DNA from: Chitinophaga pinensis
GTDB taxonomy: Bacteria; Bacteroidota; Bacteroidia; 2-12-FULL-35-15
Assembly: GCA_945879015.1 (NCBI GenBank)
Contig: CAMCUO010000027.1
Location: forward strand, 1 to 40,345
Direction: 5' to 3'
Length of the DNA stretch: 40,345 nt
Shown: one piece after another, positions 9,610-16,978 of the stretch
How the letters are laid out: every line of letters starts with the position of its first letter
How positions within the stretch are numbered: position 1 is the stretch's first letter
The notes under the pieces: generated by a model
Told to the model about the DNA's origin: nothing
What the model saw: only the letters and a program-made list of their open reading frames with translations
Database searches by the model: none
Position numbers and translations under genes: made by a program

Positions 9610-9616
9610 TTAATCA

Positions 9617-9684
9617 ATTTGGAAATTTGCCGATTTGGAAATTAAAAACAATAATTTCATTTTCAAATAGGCACATTTTCAAAT
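9617..9684 (+). repeat. Long weak hairpin repeat in the atpD-atpC spacer
   Basis: Left arm 9617-9643 and right arm 9658-9684 pair at 22 of 27 positions, and some mismatches are G-T wobbles. The arms are built from ATTTGGAAATTT and ATTTTCAAAT units. A second set of ATTTTCAAATT units follows at 9760-9797, just before the atpC start. Similar A/T text occurs after 6342 (minus) and at 21452-21488. Confidence 0.5.
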
Positions 9685-9800
9685 CAAAAAAATTAGAATT
9701 ATAGAAAACCGAGTAATTGGTCAATTTTGAAGATTAAGCTTATTTATAAATATAGCCAATACATTTTCAAATTAACACATTTTCAAATTTTCAAATTATT

Positions 9801-10040
9801 ATGCATTTAGAAATAATAACACCAGACAAAAAAGTATACAGCGGTGAAGTGGATTCTGTAAAGCTTCCCGGTGCCGAAGGTTCTTTTGGAATTTTAAATA
9901 ACCACGCTCCTATTATTGCGTCTTTGAAAAAAGGAACAATAAAAGTAACGGATTCAAAAAAGCATGTAGAAAATTTTGAAATCAATGGCGGTGTTGTGGA
10001 AGTACAAAACAATAAAGTGATTGTATTGGCTGAGTCTTAG
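9801..10040 (+). CDS. atpC: F1 ATP synthase subunit epsilon (short form)
   Basis: 79 residues: the N-terminal beta-sandwich only (MHLEIITPDKKVYSGEVDSVKLPGAEGSFGILNNHAPIIASLKKG). The C-terminal helical hairpin that in E. coli epsilon inhibits ATP hydrolysis is absent, which is normal for Bacteroidota. It belongs to the central stalk and helps couple rotation. It lies 191 bp after atpD, an unusually long gap for this pair and one filled with repeats. The stop is followed by a palindromic repeat and a strong terminator. Confidence 0.95.
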   Translation: MHLEIITPDKKVYSGEVDSVKLPGAEGSFGILNNHAPIIASLKKGTIKVTDSKKHVENFEINGGVVEVQNNKVIVLAES

Positions 10041-10086
10041 GCCTCATCCGTACTTCGGACACCTTCTCCATTTGGAGAAGGAATAG
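10041..10086. repeat. CCTTCTCC/GGAGAAGG palindromic repeat
   Basis: CCTCATCCGTACTTCGGACA followed by the perfect palindromic hairpin CCTTCTCCATTTGGAGAAGG (10062-10081), beginning right after the atpC stop. It also contains a small hairpin, CCGTACTTCGG. It is related in layout to the elements at 1076, 12700 and 31500. Confidence 0.65.
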
Positions 10087-10095
10087 AACTAAAAC

Positions 10096-10124
10096 AAATC
10101 CAGACTAATCGTCTGGATTTTTTT
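10096..10124 (+). terminator. atpC terminator
   Basis: Perfect 10 bp stem AAATCCAGAC / GTCTGGATTT with a 5 nt loop, followed by TTTT. The T run overlaps the stop codon of the convergent MazG-like gene, so the two transcripts meet here. Confidence 0.88.
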
Positions 10125-10458
10125 ATTTCAACTTTTTATTTTTCTTATGCCTAGTTTTATCTCGCTTCGTTTTTTTCTCAAGATTTTTTTCAAGCGCCTT
10201 ATGTAAATCAATACCTGTTTGGTTTGCTAAACAGATTATTACAAAAAGAACATCGGCAAGTTCATCAGCAAGTTCTTTTCCTTTTTCCTTTTTCTTGAAC
10301 GATTGTTCGCCATATTCACGAGCAATAATTCTGGCTACTTCTCCAACTTCTTCAGTAAGAATAGCCATATTGGTAAGTTCCGAAAAGTAGCGAACACCAT
10401 GGAGTTTAATCCAGTCGTCTACTTTTTTTTGTGCTTGTTTAATAGTTAACTGGATCAT
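10123..10458 (-). CDS. MazG-like nucleotide pyrophosphohydrolase
   Basis: 111 residues of the all-alpha NTP pyrophosphohydrolase superfamily. The metal-binding set is seen as ILTEEVGEVAR (ExxE) and KELADELADVLFVIICLA (ExxxD), the layout of small dUTPase/MazG-like enzymes that hydrolyse (d)NTPs to the monophosphate and pyrophosphate. The C-terminal 20 residues are almost all Lys/Arg/Asn, an unusual basic tail that might bind nucleic acid. Substrate unknown; house-cleaning of non-canonical nucleotides is the family's usual role. It is one of three all-alpha pyrophosphohydrolases in the window. Confidence 0.85.
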   Translation of the reverse strand: MIQLTIKQAQKKVDDWIKLHGVRYFSELTNMAILTEEVGEVARIIAREYGEQSFKKKEKGKELADELADVLFVIICLANQTGIDLHKALEKNLEKKTKRDKTRHKKNKKLK

Positions 10459-10502
10459 TCGTTCATTGGTTTAGTAGAATGCTGTGTATTTCCTTTGATT
10501 TA

Positions 10503-10601
10503 GAGATTGCCACATCCCGCGAAAATGTGGGACTCGCCATGACGCTCCGTTATATAATTATTAGCTGGTGAGAAGGTCATTGCTAGGAACGAAGCAATCT
10601 C
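10503..10601. repeat. REP-like element, copy 1 (halves in reversed order)
   Basis: Half B at 10503-10544 begins GAGATTGCCACATCCCGCGA and has a hairpin TCCCGC..GTGGGA. Half A at 10576-10601 reads GTCATTGCTAGGAACGAAGC and ends AATCTC. In the other copies A comes before B; here B comes first. It lies 3' of the peroxiredoxin gene, beyond its terminator. Confidence 0.8.
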
Positions 10602-10617
10602 TTTTCCATACTGCGGA

Positions 10618-10650
10618 GAAAAACCCTCTCCTTATAAACAAGAAGAGGGC
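10618..10650 (-). terminator. Peroxiredoxin terminator
   Basis: On the minus strand CCCTCTTC .. GGAGAGGG forms a stem followed by TTTTTC, about 25 bp after the peroxiredoxin stop. The stem bases are 10624-10629 and 10644-10649 at the core. It also resembles the CCTCTCC palindromic repeat family. Confidence 0.7.
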
Positions 10651-10673
10651 TTTCAAAATAAATCGATGAAGCC

Positions 10674-11144
10674 TTAGTTCAATTTCGACAAAGCTGCTTT
10701 AATAGCATCGAAATCAGGATATGAACCAGAATCTTCCAAAATTTCAGCATGTTGAACAACTCCATTTTTGTCGATTACAAAAGAAGCACGTTTACTTACT
10801 CCTTTTAACCCATGAATCCACTCATTATAGATACAACCATAAGCTGTAGAAGCTTCTTTGTTGAAATCGGATAACAATGTGAAATTGTAATTGTTCAACT
10901 CCTTGAATTTTGCTAATGTAAAAGGCATATCCACAGATATTCCATAAACAGTAGCATTTAAATCGTTGTAAAACGACAATTCATCACGAGTTTGACATAA
11001 TTCTTTTGTGCAAGTTCCTGTAAATGCTGCCGGAAAAAACAACAATACTACATTCTTACCTTTCTGGTCGGCTAATGCTACCAGGTTTTTATCCGAATCC
11101 TTTAATGCAAACAAAGGTGCATTTTGTCCTACTTGTGCGCTCAT
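10674..11144 (-). CDS. Peroxiredoxin (AhpC/TSA, BCP/AhpE-like)
   Basis: 156 residues with a thioredoxin fold. The peroxidatic Cys is C45 in the PxxxTxxC motif (P38-A-A-F-T-G-T-C45), and C50 lies five residues on, the spacing used as resolving Cys in BCP/PrxQ-type enzymes. FVIDKNGVVQHAEI near the C-terminus is the usual strand. It reduces H2O2 and organic peroxides in the cytosol using thiols from thioredoxin or similar. It is transcribed alone, divergently from the ompH-like gene, with a perfect TAAATTTG box 53 bp upstream and its own terminator. Confidence 0.93.
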   Translation of the reverse strand: MSAQVGQNAPLFALKDSDKNLVALADQKGKNVVLLFFPAAFTGTCTKELCQTRDELSFYNDLNATVYGISVDMPFTLAKFKELNNYNFTLLSDFNKEASTAYGCIYNEWIHGLKGVSKRASFVIDKNGVVQHAEILEDSGSYPDFDAIKAALSKLN

Positions 11145-11189
11145 TTTTATTGGGTTTTAGACTATGAATAAATCTTAATAACTATTTAA

Positions 11190-11218
11190 TTGTTGGCAAA
11201 TTTAAAAATTTATATTTG
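11190..11218 (+). promoter_or_regulatory. Promoter pointing towards the OmpH-like gene
   Basis: TTG (11190-11192), 18 bp spacer, TATATTTG (11211-11218), a full match to the Bacteroidota consensus. The predicted transcript would carry a ~200 nt leader before the ATG at 11423. A divergent box TAAATTTG for peroxiredoxin lies on the other strand at 11197-11204, so the two promoters overlap and may exclude one another. Confidence 0.65.
11197..11204 (-). promoter_or_regulatory. Peroxiredoxin -7 box
   Basis: TAAATTTG on the minus strand, an exact TAnnTTTG match. It gives a leader of about 45 nt before the peroxiredoxin ATG. No well-spaced TTG is evident. It overlaps the opposing promoter at 11190-11218. 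Confidence 0.5.
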
Positions 11219-11243
11219 CAATGAACTTTAAAATAATTTAAAA

Positions 11244-11410
11244 TAAACAAATACATTACCGAACCCATCGGAACGTTTTTTTAGTCTTGGTAAACGGACT
11301 AACAGGAAATCCTATCGCAATTGGTGGCTTATTAGTAGTAATGATTTATATGGGCGGACACATTTCCAGAAGAAAAATAATCTCTCCACTTTGGTCGAGA
11401 TGACAAAATA
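11244..11410 (+). other. Leader region with an unassigned open frame and a repeat end
   Basis: Between the promoter at 11190-11218 and the OmpH-like ATG, one frame stays open from about 11244 to 11402. It reads as a plausible membrane segment (GNPIAIGGLLVVMIYMGG then HISRRK) but has no ATG before that segment; only a TTG near 11286 could start it. Its 3' end lies in ATCTCTCCACTTTGGTCGAG, which looks like half of another interspersed repeat. This may be a gene remnant or just leader sequence. I do not call a gene. Confidence 0.3.
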
Positions 11411-11422
11411 AAAATAAACGTT

Positions 11423-12061
11423 ATGAATCAAACCTTTTACCGAATACTCAACATCATTTTAGTAATAGCAGTAACGATATTGTATTTCTTGCACTTTTCT
11501 GGACCATCAGGTGCTGAATTGGCTGTTGCAACAGATTCTAAAGCTTTAGAAAAACCTATAGTAAAAGCTCCTACAGATATTAAGGCATCCAAAATTGTGT
11601 TTGTAAACTTGGATGTTTTAAGTGAAGGTTACCAATTTTTAAAAGATGTTAGTGCATCTGCTCAAGCAGAACAAAATTCTTTGCAAACACAATATCAAAC
11701 TAAAGGTCAAAAACTTCAAGAAGATTATATGGCCTTTGAGCAAAAAGCAAGTGGTGGACTTTTGTCTGACAACCAAATTCAAGGAGAGCAAGAAAAATTT
11801 GCGAAAAGAAAAGAAGAATTAGATCAACTGCAAATGAAATCAGAAGCATTAGGAGAAAAAATTCAAGCAAGAACAGAAGAAGCCCGTAAAAATTTAACTA
11901 ATTACATCAATGAATATAATAAAGCTGGAAACTATAGTTATGTTTTAACATACAGCGAAGGCCCATTGAGTCCGGTTTTATTAGCTGACCCAAATTTAGA
12001 TATAACAGCAGATATTTTGGATGGAATTAATGCACAGTACAGTGCTAAAAAGAAAAAATAA
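11423..12061 (+). CDS. OmpH/Skp-like periplasmic chaperone-type protein
   Basis: 212 residues. An N-terminal hydrophobic segment (residues 9-26) acts as an uncleaved anchor or signal. After a linker comes KIVFVNLDVLSEGYQFLKD, the usual OmpH start strand, then a long charged coiled coil (about residues 75-165, rich in Q, E and K), and a C-terminal YSYVLTYSEGPLSPVLLADPNLDIT segment that is typical of the family. Skp-like proteins form trimers that hold outer-membrane proteins in the periplasm. The C-terminus ends in a Lys run. An A/G-rich repeat follows the stop at once. Confidence 0.88.
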   Translation: MNQTFYRILNIILVIAVTILYFLHFSGPSGAELAVATDSKALEKPIVKAPTDIKASKIVFVNLDVLSEGYQFLKDVSASAQAEQNSLQTQYQTKGQKLQEDYMAFEQKASGGLLSDNQIQGEQEKFAKRKEELDQLQMKSEALGEKIQARTEEARKNLTNYINEYNKAGNYSYVLTYSEGPLSPVLLADPNLDITADILDGINAQYSAKKKK

Positions 12062-12277
12062 AGACAAAAGAGAGAAAATTCAAAATTTAAAAGAAAAAGT
12101 AGACAAATAAAAAAAGTAAAAATAGACAAGTTAAAAGTGAAAAATTCAGAAGTCAAAAGAAATAAAGCAGGCAATTTACCAGTAAGGAATTGAAAAAGAA
12201 GAAAAGTCAAAAGAAATAAAAAAGAAAATAATACACACAGCTTCACTAATGAACTAGTGAACCAATGAACTAATAAA
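12062..12277 (+). repeat. Post-stop A/G-rich repeat (AGTAGACAAATAA type), copy 2
   Basis: Almost pure purine on the sense strand. Positions 12089-12114 are identical over 26 bases to the complement of 18278-18303, and both lie just after a stop codon on the sense strand. AGTCAAAAGAAATAAA occurs twice here (about 12151 and 12203). A short palindromic CACTAATGAACTAGTG lies near the end (12243-12258). No coding signal is seen. Confidence 0.6.
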
Positions 12278-12691
12278 ATGGAAACCACAGAAAATACAGG
12301 AACTCTTATTCACAAAATAAAGCATGTAGAAATATTTCACGATACATTTAAAATCGGAAATAGATATACTCCAACTGCTGAGGTTGGTGAAAACGAATAC
12401 ATGTTGCGTTATAATTTAATTAAAGAGGAAAACGAAGAATACTTAGACGCTTGTAAAAATGGCGATTTGGTTGAAATTGCAGATGCTTTGGGTGATCAAT
12501 TATACATTTTATTTGGAACTATTTTACGCCACGGATTACAACATAAAATTGAAGAAGTATTTGATGAAATTCAAAGAAGCAATATGAGTAAGTTGGATGA
12601 AAATGGGCAACCTATTTTTAGAGAAGATGGAAAAATATTGAAGAGTAATTTATATTTCAAGCCAAATATTAAGACTATACTGGAAAAATAA
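12278..12691 (+). CDS. MazG-like / PRA-PH family NTP pyrophosphohydrolase
   Basis: 137 residues. The all-alpha pyrophosphohydrolase core is visible: NLIKEENEEYLDACKNGDLVEIADALGDQLYILFGTI gives the E-E-x-x-E and E-x-x-D metal ligands. The C-terminal block SNMSKLDENGQPIFREDGKILKS with YFKPN is a conserved signature of this PRA-PH-like subgroup found in phages and bacteria. It probably cleaves a nucleotide triphosphate to monophosphate and pyrophosphate; histidine synthesis is unlikely because no his genes are nearby. It is separated from the OmpH-like gene by repeats. Confidence 0.85.
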   Translation: METTENTGTLIHKIKHVEIFHDTFKIGNRYTPTAEVGENEYMLRYNLIKEENEEYLDACKNGDLVEIADALGDQLYILFGTILRHGLQHKIEEVFDEIQRSNMSKLDENGQPIFREDGKILKSNLYFKPNIKTILEK

Positions 12692-12699
12692 TAAACAAT

Positions 12700-12749
12700 T
12701 CCCTCTCTTTTTTTTCCAAATGAATCCTTCGGACAAGGAGGGAGTTAGG
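12700..12749. repeat. Degenerate CCCTCTC/GGAGGGA repeat at a convergent junction
   Basis: CCCTCTC (12702) and GGAGGGAGTTAGG (12738) flank TCCAAATGAATCCTTCGGACA, which holds a small TCCTTCGGA hairpin. It is a worn copy of the same class as 10041-10086 and 31500-31530. It fills the whole gap between the two convergent stop codons. Confidence 0.5.
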
Positions 12750-13388
12750 TCATATGAATACTTTATAAATCATTATCAAGCCAGATACCATCAGAATAAT
12801 TCCAGCTATAATGCTTACTATTCTCAACACCTTTTCACTTAAAAATTTACTTATTTTATTTGCTGAATAAGCTTTTAAAACGTCTGTTAAAAACACTGTT
12901 GCTAATGAAACAATGAAAAACAATATGATGTGAATAAATGTATAATCTTTATTTGAACTAACAGTTACAACGCAAGCCATCCACAAACCAATAACAACTG
13001 GGTTTAAAAGATTAAGAAAAAAACCTTTTGTAATATACAATGGCATACTTACAGCTTTTACTGCCAAATCCTGTTTCTTCAATTCTTTCTCTTCCGCAAC
13101 TCTTGCTTTGAACTGAAACACACTAAAAAAACCAAACATTACCAACACAGTTCCACCTACTAATCCAATGTATAATTTATTTTGAGGATTATCAAAAAAT
13201 TGTGCGACTCCAAAATAAGCTAAGAATACACATAGAACATCACTTAAAAAAATTCCAAATGCCAATGCCAATGCAGGTCTAAATCCACTTTTAGTGCTTG
13301 TTTGAATAAGTGCAAAAAACGAAGGTCCCAAGGACAAAGCAAGTGCTAGACCTAGTGTTAATCCCGAAAAAATGGATTTTAAAATCAT
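12750..13388 (-). CDS. LysE-family exporter
   Basis: 212 residues with six predicted membrane segments and the LysE/RhtB start pattern (SGLTLGLALALSLGPSFFALIQTSTKSGFRPALALAFGIFLSD, with the conserved G-P and G-x-x-x-D). A charged cytoplasmic loop (EEKELKKQD) separates the halves. The family exports amino acids or small derivatives across the inner membrane. Its start overlaps the GH3 gene's stop by 4 bp, so the two are translationally coupled. That suggests it may export the GH3 product or control the amino acid pool. Substrate cannot be read from the sequence. Confidence 0.9.
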   Translation of the reverse strand: MILKSIFSGLTLGLALALSLGPSFFALIQTSTKSGFRPALALAFGIFLSDVLCVFLAYFGVAQFFDNPQNKLYIGLVGGTVLVMFGFFSVFQFKARVAEEKELKKQDLAVKAVSMPLYITKGFFLNLLNPVVIGLWMACVVTVSSNKDYTFIHIILFFIVSLATVFLTDVLKAYSANKISKFLSEKVLRIVSIIAGIILMVSGLIMIYKVFI

Positions 13389-14920
13389 TCTTTGGTTTTA
13401 ATTTTTAAATACGCTTCCCAATCCACCAGCTGATTTTTTTTTAATACACGTGGAAACTTAAAAGATGCACCAACTCTTCCTTGCGTTTTCATGTAATCAT
13501 AAAACATTTTACAAGGAAACACATCCACAATCACATCTTTGAGAGCTGCAATTCTTTCCACTTTATAATCATCATTTAATTCTTTTAGTGTTTCATCAAT
13601 TCTATTTCTCAAAACTTTAGCATCCACAGCATCATCCGTTCCTACAAACCAATGATGCGCAAACATTGTATCATAATTTATTCCCGCAACTGCAAATTCT
13701 TTTATATCTATATTCAACTCAGCCGAAACAAGTTCAATGGCTTTATTCATATTGTCTTGAGAAAGATGTTCCCCACATAAACTCAAAAAATGTTTTGTTC
13801 TTCCTGTGATAATGATTTCATATTTTTCGACAGAGGTAAATTTAATTACATCGCCAATCAAATAACGCCAAGCACCGGCACATGTAGAAATCAACAAAGC
13901 ATATTCTTCACCTTCTTTTACTTGATCGATGTGAAGCGTTTCAGGATTTTCAACTATGTTACTATCCTCATCAAAGTTTTTTTCATTGAAGGGGACAAAT
14001 TCGTAAAACATGCCATTATCCAGCATCATTTTCATGGATTCAGATTCTTGTCTCGTTTGAAACGCAACATACCCTTCCGATGCAAGATAGGTATCCATAT
14101 AAATAATTGGATGAGCCAATAATTTTTCAAACCCTTTTTTATACGGTGAAAATGAAACACCACCATGAATGTATACTTTCAAATTTGGCCATATATCATG
14201 AATAGTTTCTACTTTGTTTTCGGAAATTATTTTTTCAAACAATATTTGAATCCAAGCAGGAACGCCACAAACAATACCAATGTCCCAATCCTTTGCATTA
14301 TTTGCAATTTCTTGAAGTTTTGATTCCCAATTTCTTTCGCGAGCAATTTTTTTACCTGGTTTATTATATCCTTGAACATAAAACGGAATTGTACCTGTTG
14401 TGATTCCACTTAAATCGCCTTCGTAATAAATTCCATTGTATTTTAAATCGGTGCTACCACCAACAACCAAAACTCCTCTTTCAAAATGTTCCTTTGGTAA
14501 GCCAAAATGTACTTGGGAAATCATTTGACGCAAACTCACTTTACGTATCACTTTGAGCATGTCGATTGTAACAGGAATGTATTTGCTGGACGATTCAGAT
14601 GTACCAGAGCTAAGAGCAAAATATTTTATTTTATTGGGCCAGCATACATTTTGTTCACCATCTCTAGTACGATGCCACCAATTTTTGAACATCGAATTGT
14701 AATCATGCGTTTTTACCGTCCTTTGAAAGGCCGTAATTACATCATCTTCCCCTAATATTTTCGAAAAATTATACTGCTCACCAAAAGCAGTAAACTCTGC
14801 CTTGGCTAGCAATTTTTTTAAGACTTTCATTTGCTGCTTATACCCGTCCTTCTTACGCATTTGGGGTAATCTTTCTCTTAATTCAAACGATCGTTTAATT
14901 ACCGAACCTATAAATGCCAT
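13385..14920 (-). CDS. GH3-family acyl-acid amidosynthetase-like protein
   Basis: 511 residues, full length for the GH3 family. ATP-binding marks of the ANL-type adenylating fold are present: KIKYFALSSGTSESSSKYIPVT (motif 1), IYMDTYLASEGYVAFQ (motif 2, Y..SEG) and YLIGDVIKFTSVEKYEIIITGR (motif 3, GD..F...  ..GR). GH3 enzymes in plants adenylate a carboxylic acid (jasmonate, auxin) and join it to an amino acid. In Bacteroidota they are frequent and without known substrate. The coupled LysE exporter downstream hints at an amino-acid conjugate. No signal peptide; cytosolic. Confidence 0.92.
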   Translation of the reverse strand: MAFIGSVIKRSFELRERLPQMRKKDGYKQQMKVLKKLLAKAEFTAFGEQYNFSKILGEDDVITAFQRTVKTHDYNSMFKNWWHRTRDGEQNVCWPNKIKYFALSSGTSESSSKYIPVTIDMLKVIRKVSLRQMISQVHFGLPKEHFERGVLVVGGSTDLKYNGIYYEGDLSGITTGTIPFYVQGYNKPGKKIARERNWESKLQEIANNAKDWDIGIVCGVPAWIQILFEKIISENKVETIHDIWPNLKVYIHGGVSFSPYKKGFEKLLAHPIIYMDTYLASEGYVAFQTRQESESMKMMLDNGMFYEFVPFNEKNFDEDSNIVENPETLHIDQVKEGEEYALLISTCAGAWRYLIGDVIKFTSVEKYEIIITGRTKHFLSLCGEHLSQDNMNKAIELVSAELNIDIKEFAVAGINYDTMFAHHWFVGTDDAVDAKVLRNRIDETLKELNDDYKVERIAALKDVIVDVFPCKMFYDYMKTQGRVGASFKFPRVLKKNQLVDWEAYLKIKTKE

Positions 14921-15017
14921 TCTTTGAGATAATTTGAATAAATTTTTACTAAAATAGTAATTTAAAACAAAATTTCCTCATTTTTATGGTTAAATGATAT
15001 TCCTCCGAACAAAAAAA

Positions 15018-15216
15018 TTTAAACACATAGAAACATAGAAAAAATAGTTCTACTAAATTTCACTAAATGACGCAAAGGTTTGTATAGAAAAATAAATTTT
15101 TAACATAGAAGGAAGCTCTATGAGATTGAAGCTTGCTTCAATACTATGAAAACACTTCCGCTACTAAAAAACTATTCTTTTTTACATTTTAAAAACTATG
15201 TGTCTATGTGTTTAAA
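15018..15216. repeat. Terminal-inverted-repeat element, ~199 bp
   Basis: The 21-base ends (15018-15038 and 15196-15216) are inverted repeats with one mismatch; each holds AAACACATAGAAACATAG or its near copy. The inside contains an ATTGAAGCTTGCTTCAAT hairpin (about 15126-15143), CTCTATGAG, and CATAG words. It has no coding frame. The element fills most of the 313 bp divergent gap between GH3 and the GDPD-like gene, ending 17 bp before the latter's ATG. It looks like a MITE-type non-autonomous element; no target-site duplication is obvious. Confidence 0.65.
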
Positions 15217-15233
15217 AAACCACCCAGCATAAA

Positions 15234-16028
15234 ATGAAGTTAATTGTCGTAATTTATATTTCCTTTTCATGTTATGTTTTAAATGCACAAGAATGCATTC
15301 TAAAAAATGCGCATGCTCATAACGACTATAAAAACAAATATCCTTTAACAGATGCTTTAAATAATAAATTCATCAGCATAGAAGCAGATATTTTTTTGAT
15401 TAAGGATAAACTGATTGTTTCTCATACATATCCGATAATCAAAAAGAAAAAAAACTTAGACTACCTATATCTAAAACCTTTACTTGACAGCTGTTTAAAA
15501 AATAATGGAAAAGTATATCCAGATTGTCAAGAATCATTAATTCTATTAATCGATATAAAATCGGAAGCTGAAAAAACCTACGAAAAACTAAAAGAGATTC
15601 TTCTCCACTATTCATCGATACTTACCAAATATGAAAACGGAAAAATAATAACAAATGCAATTACTATAATTATAACAGGAAACAAACCATTTGATGAATT
15701 ACAAAAAGAAACGATCAGATACGCTTTTATTGATCAGAGTTTATTGAGTCTTGACAAATCATTAGAATCTACATTATGTTTGATGGCAAGCACGAAGTAT
15801 TCAAATGTATTAAAGTGGAAAGGAAAAGGTGAAATCCCTAAAGAAGAAAAAGAAAAATTAATAACTCTAGTAAATCAAGCTCACAAGGAAGACAAGGTAG
15901 TGCGACTGTGGGCTTCTCCAGAAAATAAAAAAGTATGGACAGAATTATTAAACTGCGGTGTAGATTTAATCAATACAGATAAGTTGGAAATGTTGGGAGC
16001 GTTTTTAAAGGAACAAAAAAATAATTAA
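15234..16028 (+). CDS. Secreted GDPD/PI-PLC-like phosphodiesterase
   Basis: 264 residues with a short signal peptide (MKLIVVIYISFSCYVLNAQ). The mature start NAHAHNDYKNKYPLTDALNNKFISIEADIFLIKDKLIVSH matches the PI-PLC/GDPD superfamily proteins with an AHNDY start. His and Asp/Glu residues (H, E-x-D, H) are placed as in glycerophosphodiesterases, LLIDIKSE gives a later acidic pair, and CGVDLINTDKLEML is the typical C-terminal strand. It probably cleaves phosphodiester headgroups outside the inner membrane. Its ATG sits just after a terminal-inverted-repeat element, so the promoter must lie within or beyond that element. The 3' end overlaps the next, convergent gene by 4 bp. Confidence 0.85.
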   Translation: MKLIVVIYISFSCYVLNAQECILKNAHAHNDYKNKYPLTDALNNKFISIEADIFLIKDKLIVSHTYPIIKKKKNLDYLYLKPLLDSCLKNNGKVYPDCQESLILLIDIKSEAEKTYEKLKEILLHYSSILTKYENGKIITNAITIIITGNKPFDELQKETIRYAFIDQSLLSLDKSLESTLCLMASTKYSNVLKWKGKGEIPKEEKEKLITLVNQAHKEDKVVRLWASPENKKVWTELLNCGVDLINTDKLEMLGAFLKEQKNN

Positions 16029-16888
16029 AGCCCTTTTACAATTTTTGTCCGCAAAGACTCTACTTTATCATGAATAGCAATCAGTTGTTTCTCATTCATT
16101 GTAACATCAGAAGTAATAGTATTGTATTCGGAAGTAATTCCTTTTAGGTCTTCAATAATTGCAGAAACGTAAGCATCTTTCTTATACTCATCCAATAATT
16201 TTATAACAATTATCAAACTTTTCTTTTGATCAGAAATTACTTTATACAAGGAACTATTTTCTGAAGTTTTTGGGACATTTAAAAATGTTTTTGTTGAAAT
16301 ATACAATCCTTCCAACCAACTTCCAGCAACTACCAAAGCCGCCATTCCAACTCTATCATCACCTTGCAAAGACTTATCCACTTGAGTATAGGAATCGTAA
16401 ACAATTCTTGTTAATGAATCTTTATTGTCTCTATACTTATTGTAGTTATCCATTGTAGATTGGTCAAAAGCCAAAGGAATATTTAATTCTTCGGCCAAAC
16501 GTTTTGTTGCTTTAATATATGCGCCCATTTGCTGAAATTCTTCATACGTTACCGAATAAGCTAAATCGGCTCCATAAATTCCAAAATTAATTGCTTTGGA
16601 ATTGTACAAATTGCAATTTTCAACATTTTCAACATCATTCATTGCCTTTTCATCAAAAGGTACTTTTTTAGCATATAAATTATCGAGAATTTCAAACGGA
16701 AATGGAATATCACTTATAACCATCTCGTATTTTTCTGAAGGCATAATGGTGGACTTGCTTTCTGATGAGGTTAAAGAATCGGAAGAATTAAAAACATCCT
16801 CTTTTGTTGTGGGAGTATCGCTATTGCAAGCACTGATAAACAGCACAGAGGATAATAACAATTTATTCAAGAGAGATTTGCTTTTCAT
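16025..16888 (-). CDS. Lipoprotein of unknown function
   Basis: 287 residues. The signal LLSSVLFISAC gives lipobox Cys21, so it is membrane-anchored. A Ser/Thr-rich linker is followed by a mostly helical domain (for example AINFGIYGADLAYSVTYEEFQQMGAYIKATKRLAEELNIP, and MAALVVAGSWLEGLYISTK). I recognise it only as a conserved Bacteroidota lipoprotein type without assigned role; no catalytic motif is visible. Its stop overlaps the GDPD-like gene tail-to-tail by 4 bp. The hairpin at 16951-16974 separates it from the M42 gene. Confidence 0.75.
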   Translation of the reverse strand: MKSKSLLNKLLLSSVLFISACNSDTPTTKEDVFNSSDSLTSSESKSTIMPSEKYEMVISDIPFPFEILDNLYAKKVPFDEKAMNDVENVENCNLYNSKAINFGIYGADLAYSVTYEEFQQMGAYIKATKRLAEELNIPLAFDQSTMDNYNKYRDNKDSLTRIVYDSYTQVDKSLQGDDRVGMAALVVAGSWLEGLYISTKTFLNVPKTSENSSLYKVISDQKKSLIIVIKLLDEYKKDAYVSAIIEDLKGITSEYNTITSDVTMNEKQLIAIHDKVESLRTKIVKGL

Positions 16889-16950
16889 TTACAATGTTTT
16901 TCAGTTCTTTATTACGAATAGATACCAATAAGGTTCTAAGTTTATAAAAA

Positions 16951-16974
16951 TAAAAAAAGGGCATAAGCCCTTCC
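16951..16974 (-). terminator. M42 peptidase terminator
   Basis: On the minus strand AAGGGC TTAT GCCCTT followed by a T run, directly after the M42 stop codon. Short but clear. Confidence 0.8.
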
Positions 16975-16978
16975 TAAA

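Noticed and set aside
11938..12288. 116-residue minus-strand frame rich in Leu and Phe
   Set aside because: It is the complement of the OmpH-like 3' end and of the A/G-rich repeat; its hydrophobic look comes from T-rich antisense sequence.
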